A stretch of DNA of 11,202 nt from Amylibacter sp. (GTDB lineage Bacteria; Pseudomonadota; Alphaproteobacteria; Rhodobacterales; Rhodobacteraceae), in assembly GCA_030625465.1 (NCBI GenBank), contig DAOUQS010000041.1, forward strand, positions 1 to 11,202. Reading direction: 5' to 3'. Both the position numbers and the translations under genes were made by a program. Positions 1-6,355 of the stretch are shown here, one piece after another; positions within the stretch are counted from its first letter, which is position 1, and every line of letters starts with the position of its first letter. The notes below the pieces were generated by a model. That model saw only the letters and a list, made by a program, of their open reading frames with translations, was not told the DNA's origin and ran no database searches.

Positions 1-44
1 GTCTTGATTGTTTCGCCGATACCGTCCGGCTTCTTGTCTGCCAT
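1..44 (-). CDS. lepB: Signal peptidase I, N-terminal fragment (partial)
   Basis: Only the first 15 codons are present, reading MADKKPDGIGETIKT, and the frame runs off the left edge. The call rests on position and a short lysine-rich N-terminus: lepB commonly follows acpS in alphaproteobacteria, and the ETIKT stretch resembles the segment just before the first membrane helix of LepB. The family cleaves signal peptides on the outer face of the cytoplasmic membrane using a Ser-Lys dyad, none of which is visible here. The ATG at 44-42 is supported by an AAAGGA Shine-Dalgarno sequence (positions 53-58 on the plus strand) with 8 nt spacing. A second ATG at 51-49 is out of frame. The gene lies 49 nt downstream of acpS and is probably in the same operon. 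Confidence 0.65.
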   Translation of the reverse strand, partial: MADKKPDGIGETIK

Positions 45-93
45 TATTCATGTCCTTTAAGTAATTGAACGCTACATGGCGTGTGCTTGCACG

Positions 94-498
94 TTAGTCA
101 AGGATGGGGCGGGCTTCAATCACAACAAAGGCCTGCGCCCAGGGGTGATCGTCGGTCAATGTTACATGAACAAAGGCTTCATGGCCCGTGGGTGTCAGGT
201 CTTTCAGGCGTTCCGCCGCCCAGCCCGTCAGTTCCATTGTTGGCTGGCCGGTGCGTATATTTTTCACGCCCATATCTTTCCACGCGATCCCCATCCGCAG
301 CCCTGTCCCCAAGGCTTTTGAACAGGCCTCTTTCGCGGCCCAACGTTTGGCATAAGTGCCTGCCACATCTTTACGGCGTTCGGATTTGGTCTGCTCGACC
401 TTGGTGAAAACCCGGTCCTTGAACCGCGTGCCAAAACGATCAAGCGTACCTTGGATACGGTCGATATTCGCCAGATCTGTGCCGATGCCGATGATCAC
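94..498 (-). CDS. acpS: Holo-[acyl-carrier-protein] synthase
   Basis: This 134-residue protein transfers 4'-phosphopantetheine from CoA to a serine of apo-acyl carrier protein, activating it for fatty acid synthesis in the cytoplasm. The N-terminal [11 protein letters not shown] signature carries the Mg-binding Asp8. The [15 protein letters not shown] segment (52-66) carries the second metal ligand, Glu57, and the CoA-binding region. Both residues sit at the standard AcpS numbering, and the length is typical of the family. The start codon is GTG (498-496), overlapping the TGA of the upstream exported protein as GTGA, and no strong Shine-Dalgarno sequence is seen. Initiation therefore probably depends on translational coupling. 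Together with pdxJ upstream and lepB downstream it forms a conserved type of cluster. Confidence 0.96.
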   Translation of the reverse strand: MIIGIGTDLANIDRIQGTLDRFGTRFKDRVFTKVEQTKSERRKDVAGTYAKRWAAKEACSKALGTGLRMGIAWKDMGVKNIRTGQPTMELTGWAAERLKDLTPTGHEAFVHVTLTDDHPWAQAFVVIEARPILD

Positions 499-938
499 GG
501 GTACGAGACCATCATTTCACCTGTGGCTTGGTTAATCGAAAATGCTAGTTTCTTTGGCTCGAAAGTATCATTTTGACCATTATATACCCGCACAGGCATA
601 ACAAAAACCAAACCAACTCTGGGATCATAGGCTGACTTTATTTTCTTAAAATCCACATATGAAAATCCAACATGCGCAGAGGCACTAACAACTTTGCAGT
701 GCCGGTTGCCCATCCCGTCTTCCGGCGGTGACAGAACCACAATATGAAAAGAACCCGCTGCGGGTTCACTAACATCAACCAAAGTCAAACGCACGGCCCC
801 GTTTGAAAACACACGGCTGTTTTCTTCCCAGGGTTCAACAATCTTTTGTATTGCCGCCTGCCAGTCACAATCGACCACCTCTTGCGCAGTCGCAGTATTT
901 GCATAAAGCATAAAAATAAATGCAGACAAAATTTTCAT
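495..938 (-). CDS. Small exported protein of unknown function with two cysteines
   Basis: I do not recognise a named family for this 147-residue protein. Residues 1-18 form a classic signal peptide: a Lys near the N-terminus, a hydrophobic core, and an AxA-type cleavage site at TATA before Gln19. The mature part of about 129 residues has only two cysteines, Cys24 and Cys81, which could form a periplasmic disulfide. It is mostly predicted beta-type sequence with no membrane helix. It overlaps pdxJ by 4 nt (ATGA) at its start and acpS by 4 nt (GTGA) at its end, so it is firmly built into the operon. An AGG lies 7 nt before the ATG. Its DNA reads as more AT-rich than pdxJ and acpS. From memory, similar short exported proteins occur at this place in related roseobacters, which I cannot verify. 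No function is proposed. Confidence 0.85.
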   Translation of the reverse strand: MKILSAFIFMLYANTATAQEVVDCDWQAAIQKIVEPWEENSRVFSNGAVRLTLVDVSEPAAGSFHIVVLSPPEDGMGNRHCKVVSASAHVGFSYVDFKKIKSAYDPRVGLVFVMPVRVYNGQNDTFEPKKLAFSINQATGEMMVSYP

Positions 939-1687
939 GGCCGCGCCTGATCCATCAATTTACGCATCTTTTCAATAGCATTTTCCAACCCGTCAAAGAT
1001 CGCTTCGCCGATCAGGAAATGCCCGATATTCAGTTCCATCACTTCGGGAAATGCCGCGATAGGTTTGACCGTGTCATAGGTAATCCCGTGACCTGCATGC
1101 ACTTCCAGTCCCAGCTCATGGGCAAAGGCCGACATTTCACGCAGGCGTTCCAGTTCCACGTCGCTTTCATCAAAACGGCCTTCAGTGAACGCATCGCAAT
1201 AAGGCCCGACATGCAGCTCGATGATATCGGCACCAATACGGCTTGCCGCTTCGACCTGCTTCATTTCGGCAGCAATAAAGATCGAAACGCGGCAGCCTGC
1301 ATCACGCAAGGGTGCTATGAAGTGCGCCAGTTTATTTTCTTCACGCGCAACGTTCAATCCGCCTTCGGTCGTGCGTTCCTCACGTTTTTCCGGCACAATG
1401 CAAACCGCATGCGGCTTGTGGCGCAGCGCTATTTTCTGCATCTCGTCAGTCGCGGCCATCTCGAAATTCAGCGGCACACTTAACCCGTCCATCAAGGCAT
1501 CAATATCGGTGTCTGTAATATGGCGGCGGTCTTCGCGCAGATGCGCGGTAATGCCGTCAGCACCGGCTTTTTGCGCCAATAAAGCCGCCCGCAAAGGATC
1601 GGGGTATGCCCCGCCACGCGCATTGCGCACGGTAGCGACGTGATCGATATTCACGCCCAGACGCAGTTTATTTTGTTTGTTTCCCAT
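935..1687 (-). CDS. pdxJ: Pyridoxine 5'-phosphate synthase
   Basis: This protein condenses 1-deoxy-D-xylulose 5-phosphate with 3-amino-2-oxopropyl phosphate to form pyridoxine 5'-phosphate, the ring-closing step of the DXP-dependent vitamin B6 pathway. It is a cytoplasmic TIM barrel. Counted from the chosen ATG (250 aa, a usual length), the family marks are NIDHVATVRNARGG at 13-26, HLREDRRHI at 49-57, the catalytic glutamate in NFEMAAT (Glu76), EERTTEGG at 103-110, and HAGHG at 197-201. A GTG at 1696-1694 would add three residues. The ATG at 1687 is preferred because the AAAAGG (plus-strand 1699-1704) lies 11 nt upstream of it but only 2 nt from the GTG. The stop overlaps the next gene by 4 nt. 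It may support the PLP-dependent enzymes of the cell generally. Confidence 0.97.
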   Translation of the reverse strand: MGNKQNKLRLGVNIDHVATVRNARGGAYPDPLRAALLAQKAGADGITAHLREDRRHITDTDIDALMDGLSVPLNFEMAATDEMQKIALRHKPHAVCIVPEKREERTTEGGLNVAREENKLAHFIAPLRDAGCRVSIFIAAEMKQVEAASRIGADIIELHVGPYCDAFTEGRFDESDVELERLREMSAFAHELGLEVHAGHGITYDTVKPIAAFPEVMELNIGHFLIGEAIFDGLENAIEKMRKLMDQARP

Positions 1688-1698
1688 AGCGGACACAG

Positions 1699-1704
1699 CC
1701 TTTT
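1699..1704 (-). promoter_or_regulatory. Ribosome binding site deciding the pdxJ start
   Basis: The minus strand reads AAAAGG here. Spacing to the ATG at 1687 is 11 nt, long but workable. Spacing to the in-frame GTG at 1696 is only 2 nt, which argues against the longer reading. Confidence 0.5.
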
Positions 1705-1712
1705 ACCAAACG

Positions 1713-1718
1713 ATTATA
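1713..1718 (-). promoter_or_regulatory. Possible internal -10 element ahead of pdxJ
   Basis: The minus strand reads TATAAT, a perfect -10 hexamer, in the 44-nt gap between the DUF2062 gene and pdxJ. No convincing -35 lies 16-18 bp upstream (GTGTCA, AGTGTC or AAGTGT at those spacings) and there is no extended -10 TG. It could drive pdxJ and the genes behind it separately from rel, but a chance match in an AT-rich spacer is about as likely. Confidence 0.25.
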
Positions 1719-1731
1719 AGCCAGAGTATGC

Positions 1732-2376
1732 TTATGACACTTCTTTTTCCGCCGCATTGCGCATTTTACGCACGCGGCGCTCTGCAATCTTCAGCTTACG
1801 CCGTTTTTGATGGGCTGCAATAAGAGGTTTTGAAAATGCGTAAAAAAGCCCGGCAGTGATTAAGCCCGGAATGATACCCCCGACAAGATAGGGCAGGAAA
1901 ACTTCTTGCAGGAATTCCCAAAAACTACCGTCCCAGGAACTGGTCTCTGGCCCGAAAATAGATTTTATATTTTTCCAAAGTGCGGAAAACGCATGGTCGA
2001 AACTATCGTGGATCTTTGACCAAACTGTTTTTTCATGCCCCAGCCCCAATATCCACAGACCTAGCTGATAGCTTGTTGCCGCAATGATCGGAAATGTGAC
2101 CGGGTTGCCGACAAAAGTCGCCAGTATCGCGGCGAAAATATTGCCGCGAAAAGTCACGGCCAAAAACCAGGCAAGTAAAAAGTGCAGTCCGAAAAGCGGC
2201 GTAAACGTTACAAACACGCCGCAAGCAATCCCCATCGCAATTTTATGCGGCGTATCAGGCAGGCGTTTAATGCGGTGGCCGATATAGTCCATGCCCCGGC
2301 TCCAGCCTTTGCGCGGGTATACAAACTCTACCATCCATTGCCAGTAACTTTGTTTATTTCTGCGCTTGAACACCAC
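1732..2376 (-). CDS. DUF2062 domain membrane protein
   Basis: This 214-residue inner-membrane protein matches the DUF2062 family, whose biochemical role is not established. The recognisable core is IAMGIACGVFVTFTPLFGLH (about 46-65), followed by a second hydrophobic stretch with the GNPVT motif (90-94) and a third helix near 162-181. The N-terminus and the last 30 residues (KRRKLKIAERRVRKMR) are strongly basic and probably cytoplasmic. The start is one of two adjacent GTG codons (2376-2374 or 2373-2371). The first is preferred because GGAGAG, lying inside the last codons of rel, is 8 nt upstream. The gap to the rel stop is 5 nt, so coupling to rel is likely. There is no evidence here for a role in ppGpp or B6 metabolism beyond operon membership. 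Confidence 0.88.
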   Translation of the reverse strand: MVFKRRNKQSYWQWMVEFVYPRKGWSRGMDYIGHRIKRLPDTPHKIAMGIACGVFVTFTPLFGLHFLLAWFLAVTFRGNIFAAILATFVGNPVTFPIIAATSYQLGLWILGLGHEKTVWSKIHDSFDHAFSALWKNIKSIFGPETSSWDGSFWEFLQEVFLPYLVGGIIPGLITAGLFYAFSKPLIAAHQKRRKLKIAERRVRKMRNAAEKEVS

Positions 2377-2381
2377 GCCTT

Positions 2382-4511
2382 TTACTCTCCATTCGGCTGT
2401 TGCCGCTTCCGATTGACATACGCTACATCTGAATCAGCTTCAACCGCAGTCATTACATGATGCAGGTGTCCCACATCACGCACCTGGATTTCAACCGACA
2501 TCAGATAAAAATCGGGTTTTCTATCTGTGAATTGCAAATCTGCAATATTGGCGTTTTGTTCACCGATCAAGGTGCAGATGCGCCCAAGCACGCCAGCGTC
2601 ATTCGCCATGGTGATCTGGATTGTCACATTGTTATTGGGATCATTGCGGCCCTGCGTCCAGTGCAGATCTATCCAGCGATTTGACTGGTCTTCATAATCA
2701 GCCAGCTTTTCACAATGTATTGTATGGAAAACCACACCCTTGCCCCGCGTCGCGATCCCGACAATCCGTTCACCCGGCAAGGGTTGGCAACAGTGCCCGG
2801 GCTGGGCGTATTGACCGGGGTTCAGGCCGATTATTTCGGAGGCAGGCAGGTTTTCATCCGTTTTATCTTCGGTCAGAAGTTCTGGATAAAGCGCACCAAC
2901 CAGATCAGAGCTAGTCATCTCGGCGCTACCCATACGGGCCAGCAAAGCCTCTTTGTTTTTTAGGCCCAGCTTTTTAGCGGCGGTCATCAGCGCCTTGTCG
3001 GTGGATTTCTTGCCGACATGTTCCAGTGCCACACGGGCAAGCTCGGTTCCAAGGCGCACATAACCCTCGCGGTGTTCTTCGCGCAAAGCCCGCCGAATGG
3101 CAGATTTCGCCCGCCCGGTAATCGCGGTATCAATCCAGCTGGATTGCGGGCGCTGACCTTCGGCGGTAGTCACTTCCACAGACTGGCCATTGCGCAACCG
3201 CGTCCAAAGCGGCACCCGTTTGCCGTCAACCTTCGCCCCCACACAAGCCGCACCAATACGGGTGTGAATGGCATAAGCAAAATCAATCGGCGTAGCACCG
3301 CGCGGCAATTGGATCACATCACCCTTGGGGGTAAAGCAAAACACCTGATCCGAAAACATATCCAGCTTCACATGCTCCAGAAACTCTTGATGGTCCTGAT
3401 CGTCAGTATTGCTAAACCGTTCGGTCAAAGCGGCCAGCCATGTAAAGGGATCAACTGCAAACGGGTTTTCAACCCGCAGTCCATCCTTATAAGACCAGTG
3501 CGCCGCGACACCGGTTTCGGCGACATCATGCATCTGGCGCGTGCGTATCTGGATTTCCACACGTTTGCCGTCACGCCCCGAAACCGTGGTGTGGACCGAC
3601 CGGTAACCGTTTGATTTAGGCTGGCTTAGATAATCCTTGAACCGCCCGGGCACGGCAGTCCAGCGTTTGTGAACCGCCCCCAGCGCCTTGTAGATATCCT
3701 CTTCGTTCTGGGTTAGAATCCGGAACGCGTAAATATCGCTTAGCCGCGAAAACCCTTCGCCCTTTTCCTGTATTTTGCGCCATACAGAATAGGGCTTTTT
3801 CTCGCGGCCGAACACTTCAGCCTCAATACCGGATTTTTCCAGAACACCCCGAATGTCTTGTGTAATCTTGGGAATGACATCTTCGGTTTGGCTGCGCAAA
3901 GTCAGGAAACGGCGCAGAATGGAATTACGCCCTTCGGGGTTCAGCACCCGAAACGACAGGTCTTCCAGTTCGTCACGCATCCACTGCATGCCCATGCGCC
4001 CTGCAAGGGGTGCAAAAATATCCATGGTTTCACGGGCCTTTTGCACCTGTTTGTCGGGACGCATATGTTTGATCGTGCGCATATTGTGCAACCGGTCACC
4101 AAGCTTGACCAGAATAACACGTACATCTTTCGACATTGCAAGCAACAGCTTGCGCACATTTTCCGCCTGCTTCGCGTCATGCGATGACAGTTCCAGATTT
4201 GTCAGCTTGGTCACACCATCCACAAGACGCGCCACCTCTACACCGAAGCCTTTGGCAACTTCTTTATAGGTCGACGTGGTATCCTCGATCACGTCATGCA
4301 AAAGTGCCGTGATAATCGTGGAATCGTCCAGGTTCTGGTGTGCAAGCAACATTGCCACTTCAACGGGATGGGTAAAATACGGCTCGCCTGAATGCCGGGT
4401 CTGCCCGCCATGCATCAGCTTGCCGTACTCATACGCTTCCGCAATAAGTTTAGTATTGGAATTCGGATTGTAGCTTCGGACGTGATCTACAAGTTTTTCA
4501 ACGGGGATCAT
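2382..4511 (-). CDS. rel: Bifunctional (p)ppGpp synthetase/hydrolase, RelA/SpoT (Rsh) type
   Basis: This 709-residue protein makes and degrades (p)ppGpp, the stringent-response alarmone. Domains in order: an HD hydrolase with His48, HD at 72-73, ED at 76-77 and Asp139 in KLGDRLHN; a nucleotidyltransferase-like synthetase with YSVWRKIQ (241-248), Asp259, RFKDYLSQPKSNGYRSVH (290-307) and EIQIRT (319-324); a TGS domain near 386-448; a conserved-cysteine segment with HCC (573-575) and Cys600; and a C-terminal ACT domain from about 628. The RFKD motif at 290-293 is the RXKD form of bifunctional Rel/SpoT enzymes, not the EXDD form of synthetase-only RelA. With intact hydrolase residues, both activities are expected. 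The ATG at 4511 has AAGG 10 nt upstream. It follows rpoZ after 54 nt. The symbol could equally be spoT or relA in other annotations. Confidence 0.97.
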   Translation of the reverse strand: MIPVEKLVDHVRSYNPNSNTKLIAEAYEYGKLMHGGQTRHSGEPYFTHPVEVAMLLAHQNLDDSTIITALLHDVIEDTTSTYKEVAKGFGVEVARLVDGVTKLTNLELSSHDAKQAENVRKLLLAMSKDVRVILVKLGDRLHNMRTIKHMRPDKQVQKARETMDIFAPLAGRMGMQWMRDELEDLSFRVLNPEGRNSILRRFLTLRSQTEDVIPKITQDIRGVLEKSGIEAEVFGREKKPYSVWRKIQEKGEGFSRLSDIYAFRILTQNEEDIYKALGAVHKRWTAVPGRFKDYLSQPKSNGYRSVHTTVSGRDGKRVEIQIRTRQMHDVAETGVAAHWSYKDGLRVENPFAVDPFTWLAALTERFSNTDDQDHQEFLEHVKLDMFSDQVFCFTPKGDVIQLPRGATPIDFAYAIHTRIGAACVGAKVDGKRVPLWTRLRNGQSVEVTTAEGQRPQSSWIDTAITGRAKSAIRRALREEHREGYVRLGTELARVALEHVGKKSTDKALMTAAKKLGLKNKEALLARMGSAEMTSSDLVGALYPELLTEDKTDENLPASEIIGLNPGQYAQPGHCCQPLPGERIVGIATRGKGVVFHTIHCEKLADYEDQSNRWIDLHWTQGRNDPNNNVTIQITMANDAGVLGRICTLIGEQNANIADLQFTDRKPDFYLMSVEIQVRDVGHLHHVMTAVEADSDVAYVNRKRQQPNGE

Positions 4512-4530
4512 TTCGGCTGAACCTTATCTA

Positions 4531-4556
4531 GGCGCCGCGCCAGAGTTGCCCCTGGC
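4531..4556 (-). promoter_or_regulatory. Overlapping hairpins between rpoZ and rel
   Basis: On the minus strand the spacer contains GCCAG...CTGGC (arms at 4552-4556 and 4539-4543, 8-nt loop, extendable by one G-U pair), followed by GGCGCGGCGCC (4541-4531), a near-perfect palindrome. The two share positions 4539-4541, so they cannot both form. There is no T tract, so it is not a classic terminator. It might tune rel expression relative to rpoZ or stabilise the upstream mRNA. No regulator is identified. Confidence 0.35.
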
Positions 4557-4565
4557 AGCTTGTCC

Positions 4566-4916
4566 TTATTTCATTTCCTGTGCTTCCATCAGGGCGCGCA
4601 GCAGATTTTCCTCGGACATATCGTCTTCGGCCTTATCCGGCTCCTCACCCATCAGAAGCGCCATTTGGTCTTCTTCCGGCTCATCCACCTCGATTTGCGT
4701 CTGGAAGCTTTCGATCGCGGCTTCCATCAAATAATCCGCAGTCATGGTTTCTTCGGCGATTTCGCGCAAAGCAACAACCGGGTTTTTATCGTTGTCACGC
4801 GGCACGGTAATTTCCGCCCCTGTGGACAATTCCCGCGCACGATGTGCGGCCAGCAAAACCAGGTCAAAATGGTTATCAACCTTGTCTACGCAATCTTCAA
4901 CTGTGACACGCGCCAT
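4566..4916 (-). CDS. rpoZ: RNA polymerase omega subunit
   Basis: This 116-residue protein is the small RNA polymerase subunit that wraps the C-terminal part of beta-prime and aids assembly. The N-terminal [20 protein letters not shown] and the [12 protein letters not shown] segment are diagnostic. The conserved MAR N-terminus is the motif linked in E. coli to ppGpp binding at the beta-prime/omega interface (site 1). The C-terminal 45 residues are very acidic (for example DEPEEDQ and EDDMSEE), an extension seen in alphaproteobacterial omega proteins. The frame stays open upstream to 5003, but the ATG at 4916 is chosen because the family's MAR motif starts there and GGAG lies 7 nt upstream. Rel, the enzyme that makes ppGpp, follows 54 nt downstream, a common arrangement. 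Confidence 0.96.
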   Translation of the reverse strand: MARVTVEDCVDKVDNHFDLVLLAAHRARELSTGAEITVPRDNDKNPVVALREIAEETMTADYLMEAAIESFQTQIEVDEPEEDQMALLMGEEPDKAEDDMSEENLLRALMEAQEMK

Positions 4917-4950
4917 GTGGGAACTCCGAAAATGGTGTGAATGAATGGGC

Positions 4951-4979
4951 TGTCTACGCCTTTTCACCAGTAATGGCAA
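4951..4979 (-). promoter_or_regulatory. Probable sigma-70 type promoter for rpoZ-rel
   Basis: On the minus strand TTGCCA (plus-strand 4974-4979) and TAGACA (4951-4956) are separated by exactly 17 bp in the 83-nt gap between folK and rpoZ. The -35 matches five of six consensus bases and the -10 three of six. Transcription would begin near 4944, giving a leader of about 28 nt that still contains the GGAG ribosome site. Read-through from folK is also possible, since no terminator is seen. Confidence 0.45.
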
Positions 4980-4999
4980 GGGCAATAGATGCAAGTTTA

Positions 5000-5593
5000 T
5001 CAATCCAAAATCGGGACGATTTCGATCAATTCCTTGCGGTCAATTCGGCCAATAAGAACGTCGATATCGTCGCCGGTTACAGGGTGTACCCAGTCAGGTG
5101 CGACAGTTTTTAGCGGAACCAGAACAAACCCACGATCCTGGATGCGCGGATGGGGAAGTATCAGTTCATCCGGCCATTCTGTTTTCTGCAATTCCAGCGG
5201 CAAATTACGCCAGTTGTCGTATATTTCCCGCGTAGGCAAAACGCAGCCATCATAATCCAGCAGATCAATATCTATAAGCCTTGCACCCCAGCGCTGTTGC
5301 CGCGTGCGCCCCAAAGCGGCCTCGACATCATGCAAGGTGGCCAATAATTCTTGTGGATTTAGCGATGTGTGCGCACACACAACCGCATTCACATAGTCCG
5401 GCCCGCTCCCTGCCGGGAACGCAGGCGTTCGAAATAGCGGGCTGAATGCGCAAATATCTATAGGCTTGGCGCTTAATAATGCATAGGCCGATTGGATTAT
5501 CTGTGCAGAATTTTCCAGCGGCGTTGCCTGATTGGACCCAAATGCAAGAAACACTGTCTTTTGGTTAGTTCTGTTGTTTTCTACTTGATCCAA
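5000..5593 (-). CDS. folK: 2-amino-4-hydroxy-6-hydroxymethyldihydropteridine diphosphokinase (HPPK)
   Basis: This 197-residue enzyme transfers pyrophosphate from ATP to 6-hydroxymethyl-7,8-dihydropterin in folate synthesis. Visible family marks are FLAFGSN (15-21), DYVNAVV (66-72), [12 protein letters not shown] (101-112) with the Mg-binding Asp108 and Asp110, and [15 protein letters not shown] (147-161). It is longer than the E. coli enzyme, partly because of roughly 20 extra residues between DIDLL and PHPR; from memory this is also seen in other Rhodobacterales. The start is TTG at 5593-5591, backed by AAGGG (plus-strand 5603-5607) with 9 nt spacing. A GTG at codon 14 would begin right at FLAFGSN and has no such site. 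The start codon lies inside a perfect dyad (see the repeat at 5582). folP or folB is not adjacent here. Confidence 0.95.
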   Translation of the reverse strand: MDQVENNRTNQKTVFLAFGSNQATPLENSAQIIQSAYALLSAKPIDICAFSPLFRTPAFPAGSGPDYVNAVVCAHTSLNPQELLATLHDVEAALGRTRQQRWGARLIDIDLLDYDGCVLPTREIYDNWRNLPLELQKTEWPDELILPHPRIQDRGFVLVPLKTVAPDWVHPVTGDDIDVLIGRIDRKELIEIVPILD

Positions 5594-5596
5594 GTA
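5582..5596. repeat. Perfect 6-3-6 inverted repeat over the folK start codon
   Basis: The plus strand reads TACTTG ATC CAAGTA, two 6-bp arms around a 3-nt centre. The TTG start of folK (5593-5591) overlaps the arm nearest the ribosome site. In mRNA it could form a short hairpin holding the start codon; in DNA it could be an operator. The 3-nt loop is tight and the stem is AU-rich, so stability would be modest. Confidence 0.5.
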
Positions 5597-5701
5597 AATA
5601 TACCCTTATGTTCATGCCTATTCAGTCTACAGGCACACGCAAATACTTTAGCCTATTGATTGAACCCAAATTACGGAATATTTTTAAAAAGGAAAACAAT
5701 T
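5594..5701. promoter_or_regulatory. Divergent intergenic region folK / NYN gene
   Basis: This 108-bp AT-rich spacer must hold promoters for both flanking genes, but no pair of hexamers is convincing. Towards the NYN gene, TTGATT (5656-5661) and TATTTT (5679-5684) are 17 bp apart, but transcription from them would begin at the ribosome site. Towards folK, TTGGGT and TATTTG are 18 bp apart on the minus strand. An imperfect dyad with arms TGCCT (5615-5619) and AGGCA (5631-5635), centre 5625, could be a regulator site shared by both directions. The NYN ribosome site is AAGGA at 5689-5693. Confidence 0.4.
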
Positions 5702-6286
5702 ATGTTTTACCGTGACGAACGTCTTGCTTTGTTTATCGACGGTTCAAACCTGTATGCGGCTGCAAAGTCGCTGGGTTTTGACATCGATTACAAACTACTA
5801 CGCACAGAGTTTATGCGCCGTGGCAAGTTATTGCGCGCATTCTACTATACAGCACTTCTGGAAAACGATGATTATTCACCAATCCGCCCTTTGGTTGATT
5901 GGCTGAATTACAACGGCTTCACGATGGTGACAAAAGCAGCCAAGGAATACACTGATTCCATGGGCCGCAAGAAGGTCAAAGGCAATATGGATATCGAGCT
6001 GGCGGTGAATGCGATGGAGCTGGCACCGCATGTGGATCACATGGTGATTTTCTCGGGCGACGGCGATTACCGTCCCTTGGTCGAATCACTGCAACGCCAA
6101 GGCGTTCGGGTTTCTGTTGTCTCCACCATCCGGTCGCAACCTCCGATGATCTCGGATGATTTGCGCCGTCAGGCTGATAATTTCATCGAGCTGGATGAGT
6201 TGCGTGACGTTGTCGGACGCCCGATGCGCACGGATGACAACTTTGCACCGGCACCTGCACCGGCTGAGCCGGAAACAACCGAGTAA
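5702..6286 (+). CDS. NYN domain protein (LabA/DUF88-like), putative ribonuclease
   Basis: This 194-residue protein has the NYN fold, a PIN-like nuclease family thought to act on RNA. The expected acidic residues are all present: Asp13 in FIDGSNLY (11-18), Asp97 in GNMDIELA (94-101), and Asp120 and Asp122 in FSGDGDY (117-123). This makes a metal-dependent nuclease active site plausible. The core ends near residue 170 and is followed by a low-complexity Pro/Ala-rich tail (APAPAPAEP, 182-190). There is no signal peptide or membrane segment, so it should be cytoplasmic. The ATG at 5702 is chosen over a TTG at 5660 because AAGGA lies 8 nt upstream and the family sequence begins here. It is transcribed away from folK and closed by a hairpin, so it is probably a single-gene unit. 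Its natural RNA target is unknown. Confidence 0.9.
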   Translation: MFYRDERLALFIDGSNLYAAAKSLGFDIDYKLLRTEFMRRGKLLRAFYYTALLENDDYSPIRPLVDWLNYNGFTMVTKAAKEYTDSMGRKKVKGNMDIELAVNAMELAPHVDHMVIFSGDGDYRPLVESLQRQGVRVSVVSTIRSQPPMISDDLRRQADNFIELDELRDVVGRPMRTDDNFAPAPAPAEPETTE

Positions 6287-6291
6287 ATAAC

Positions 6292-6323
6292 TTAAGCCCC
6301 GAACCACAGCGTTTGGGGCTTAA
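6292..6323 (+). terminator. Hairpin after the NYN gene, probable terminator
   Basis: TTAAGCCCC (6292-6300) pairs perfectly with GGGGCTTAA (6315-6323), and the stem extends inward by four more pairs, including one G-U, to a CACAGC loop. That gives 13 bp in all. It starts 5 nt after the TAA stop. No run of Ts follows on the plus strand (AAAACATTA), so termination may be weaker than in a classic site. On the minus strand the stem is flanked by T-rich sequence, but no minus-strand gene ends here. Confidence 0.6.
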
Positions 6324-6348
6324 AACATTACGGGATCTGTGCCATATC
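6320..6348 (+). promoter_or_regulatory. Candidate ispH promoter giving a leaderless message
   Basis: TTAAAA (6320-6325) and CATATC (6343-6348) are 17 bp apart. Transcription would begin at about 6355, next to the ispH ATG at 6356. This fits the absence of any Shine-Dalgarno sequence before that ATG. Both hexamers are imperfect, and the -35 overlaps the base of the preceding hairpin. Confidence 0.3.
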
Positions 6349-6355
6349 ACATCCT

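Noticed and set aside
920..1483. 187-codon open frame on the plus strand, antisense to pdxJ
   Set aside because: It lies wholly opposite a gene with clear PdxJ motifs, resembles no family and has no ribosome site; it is a shadow of the coding strand.
1716..1735. ATAAGC/GCTTAT inverted repeat (8-nt loop) at the DUF2062 stop as a terminator
   Set aside because: The stem is only 6 bp with two G-C pairs and no T tract, and downstream genes appear to belong to the same operon.
3018..3614. 198-codon open frame on the plus strand, antisense to rel
   Set aside because: It sits opposite the synthetase and TGS regions of rel and has no recognisable domain; treated as a shadow frame.
5656..5684. TTGATT-17-TATTTT as the NYN gene promoter
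   Set aside because: Transcription would begin around 5691, inside the AAGGA ribosome site, leaving an unlikely leader; kept only as a note in the intergenic entry.
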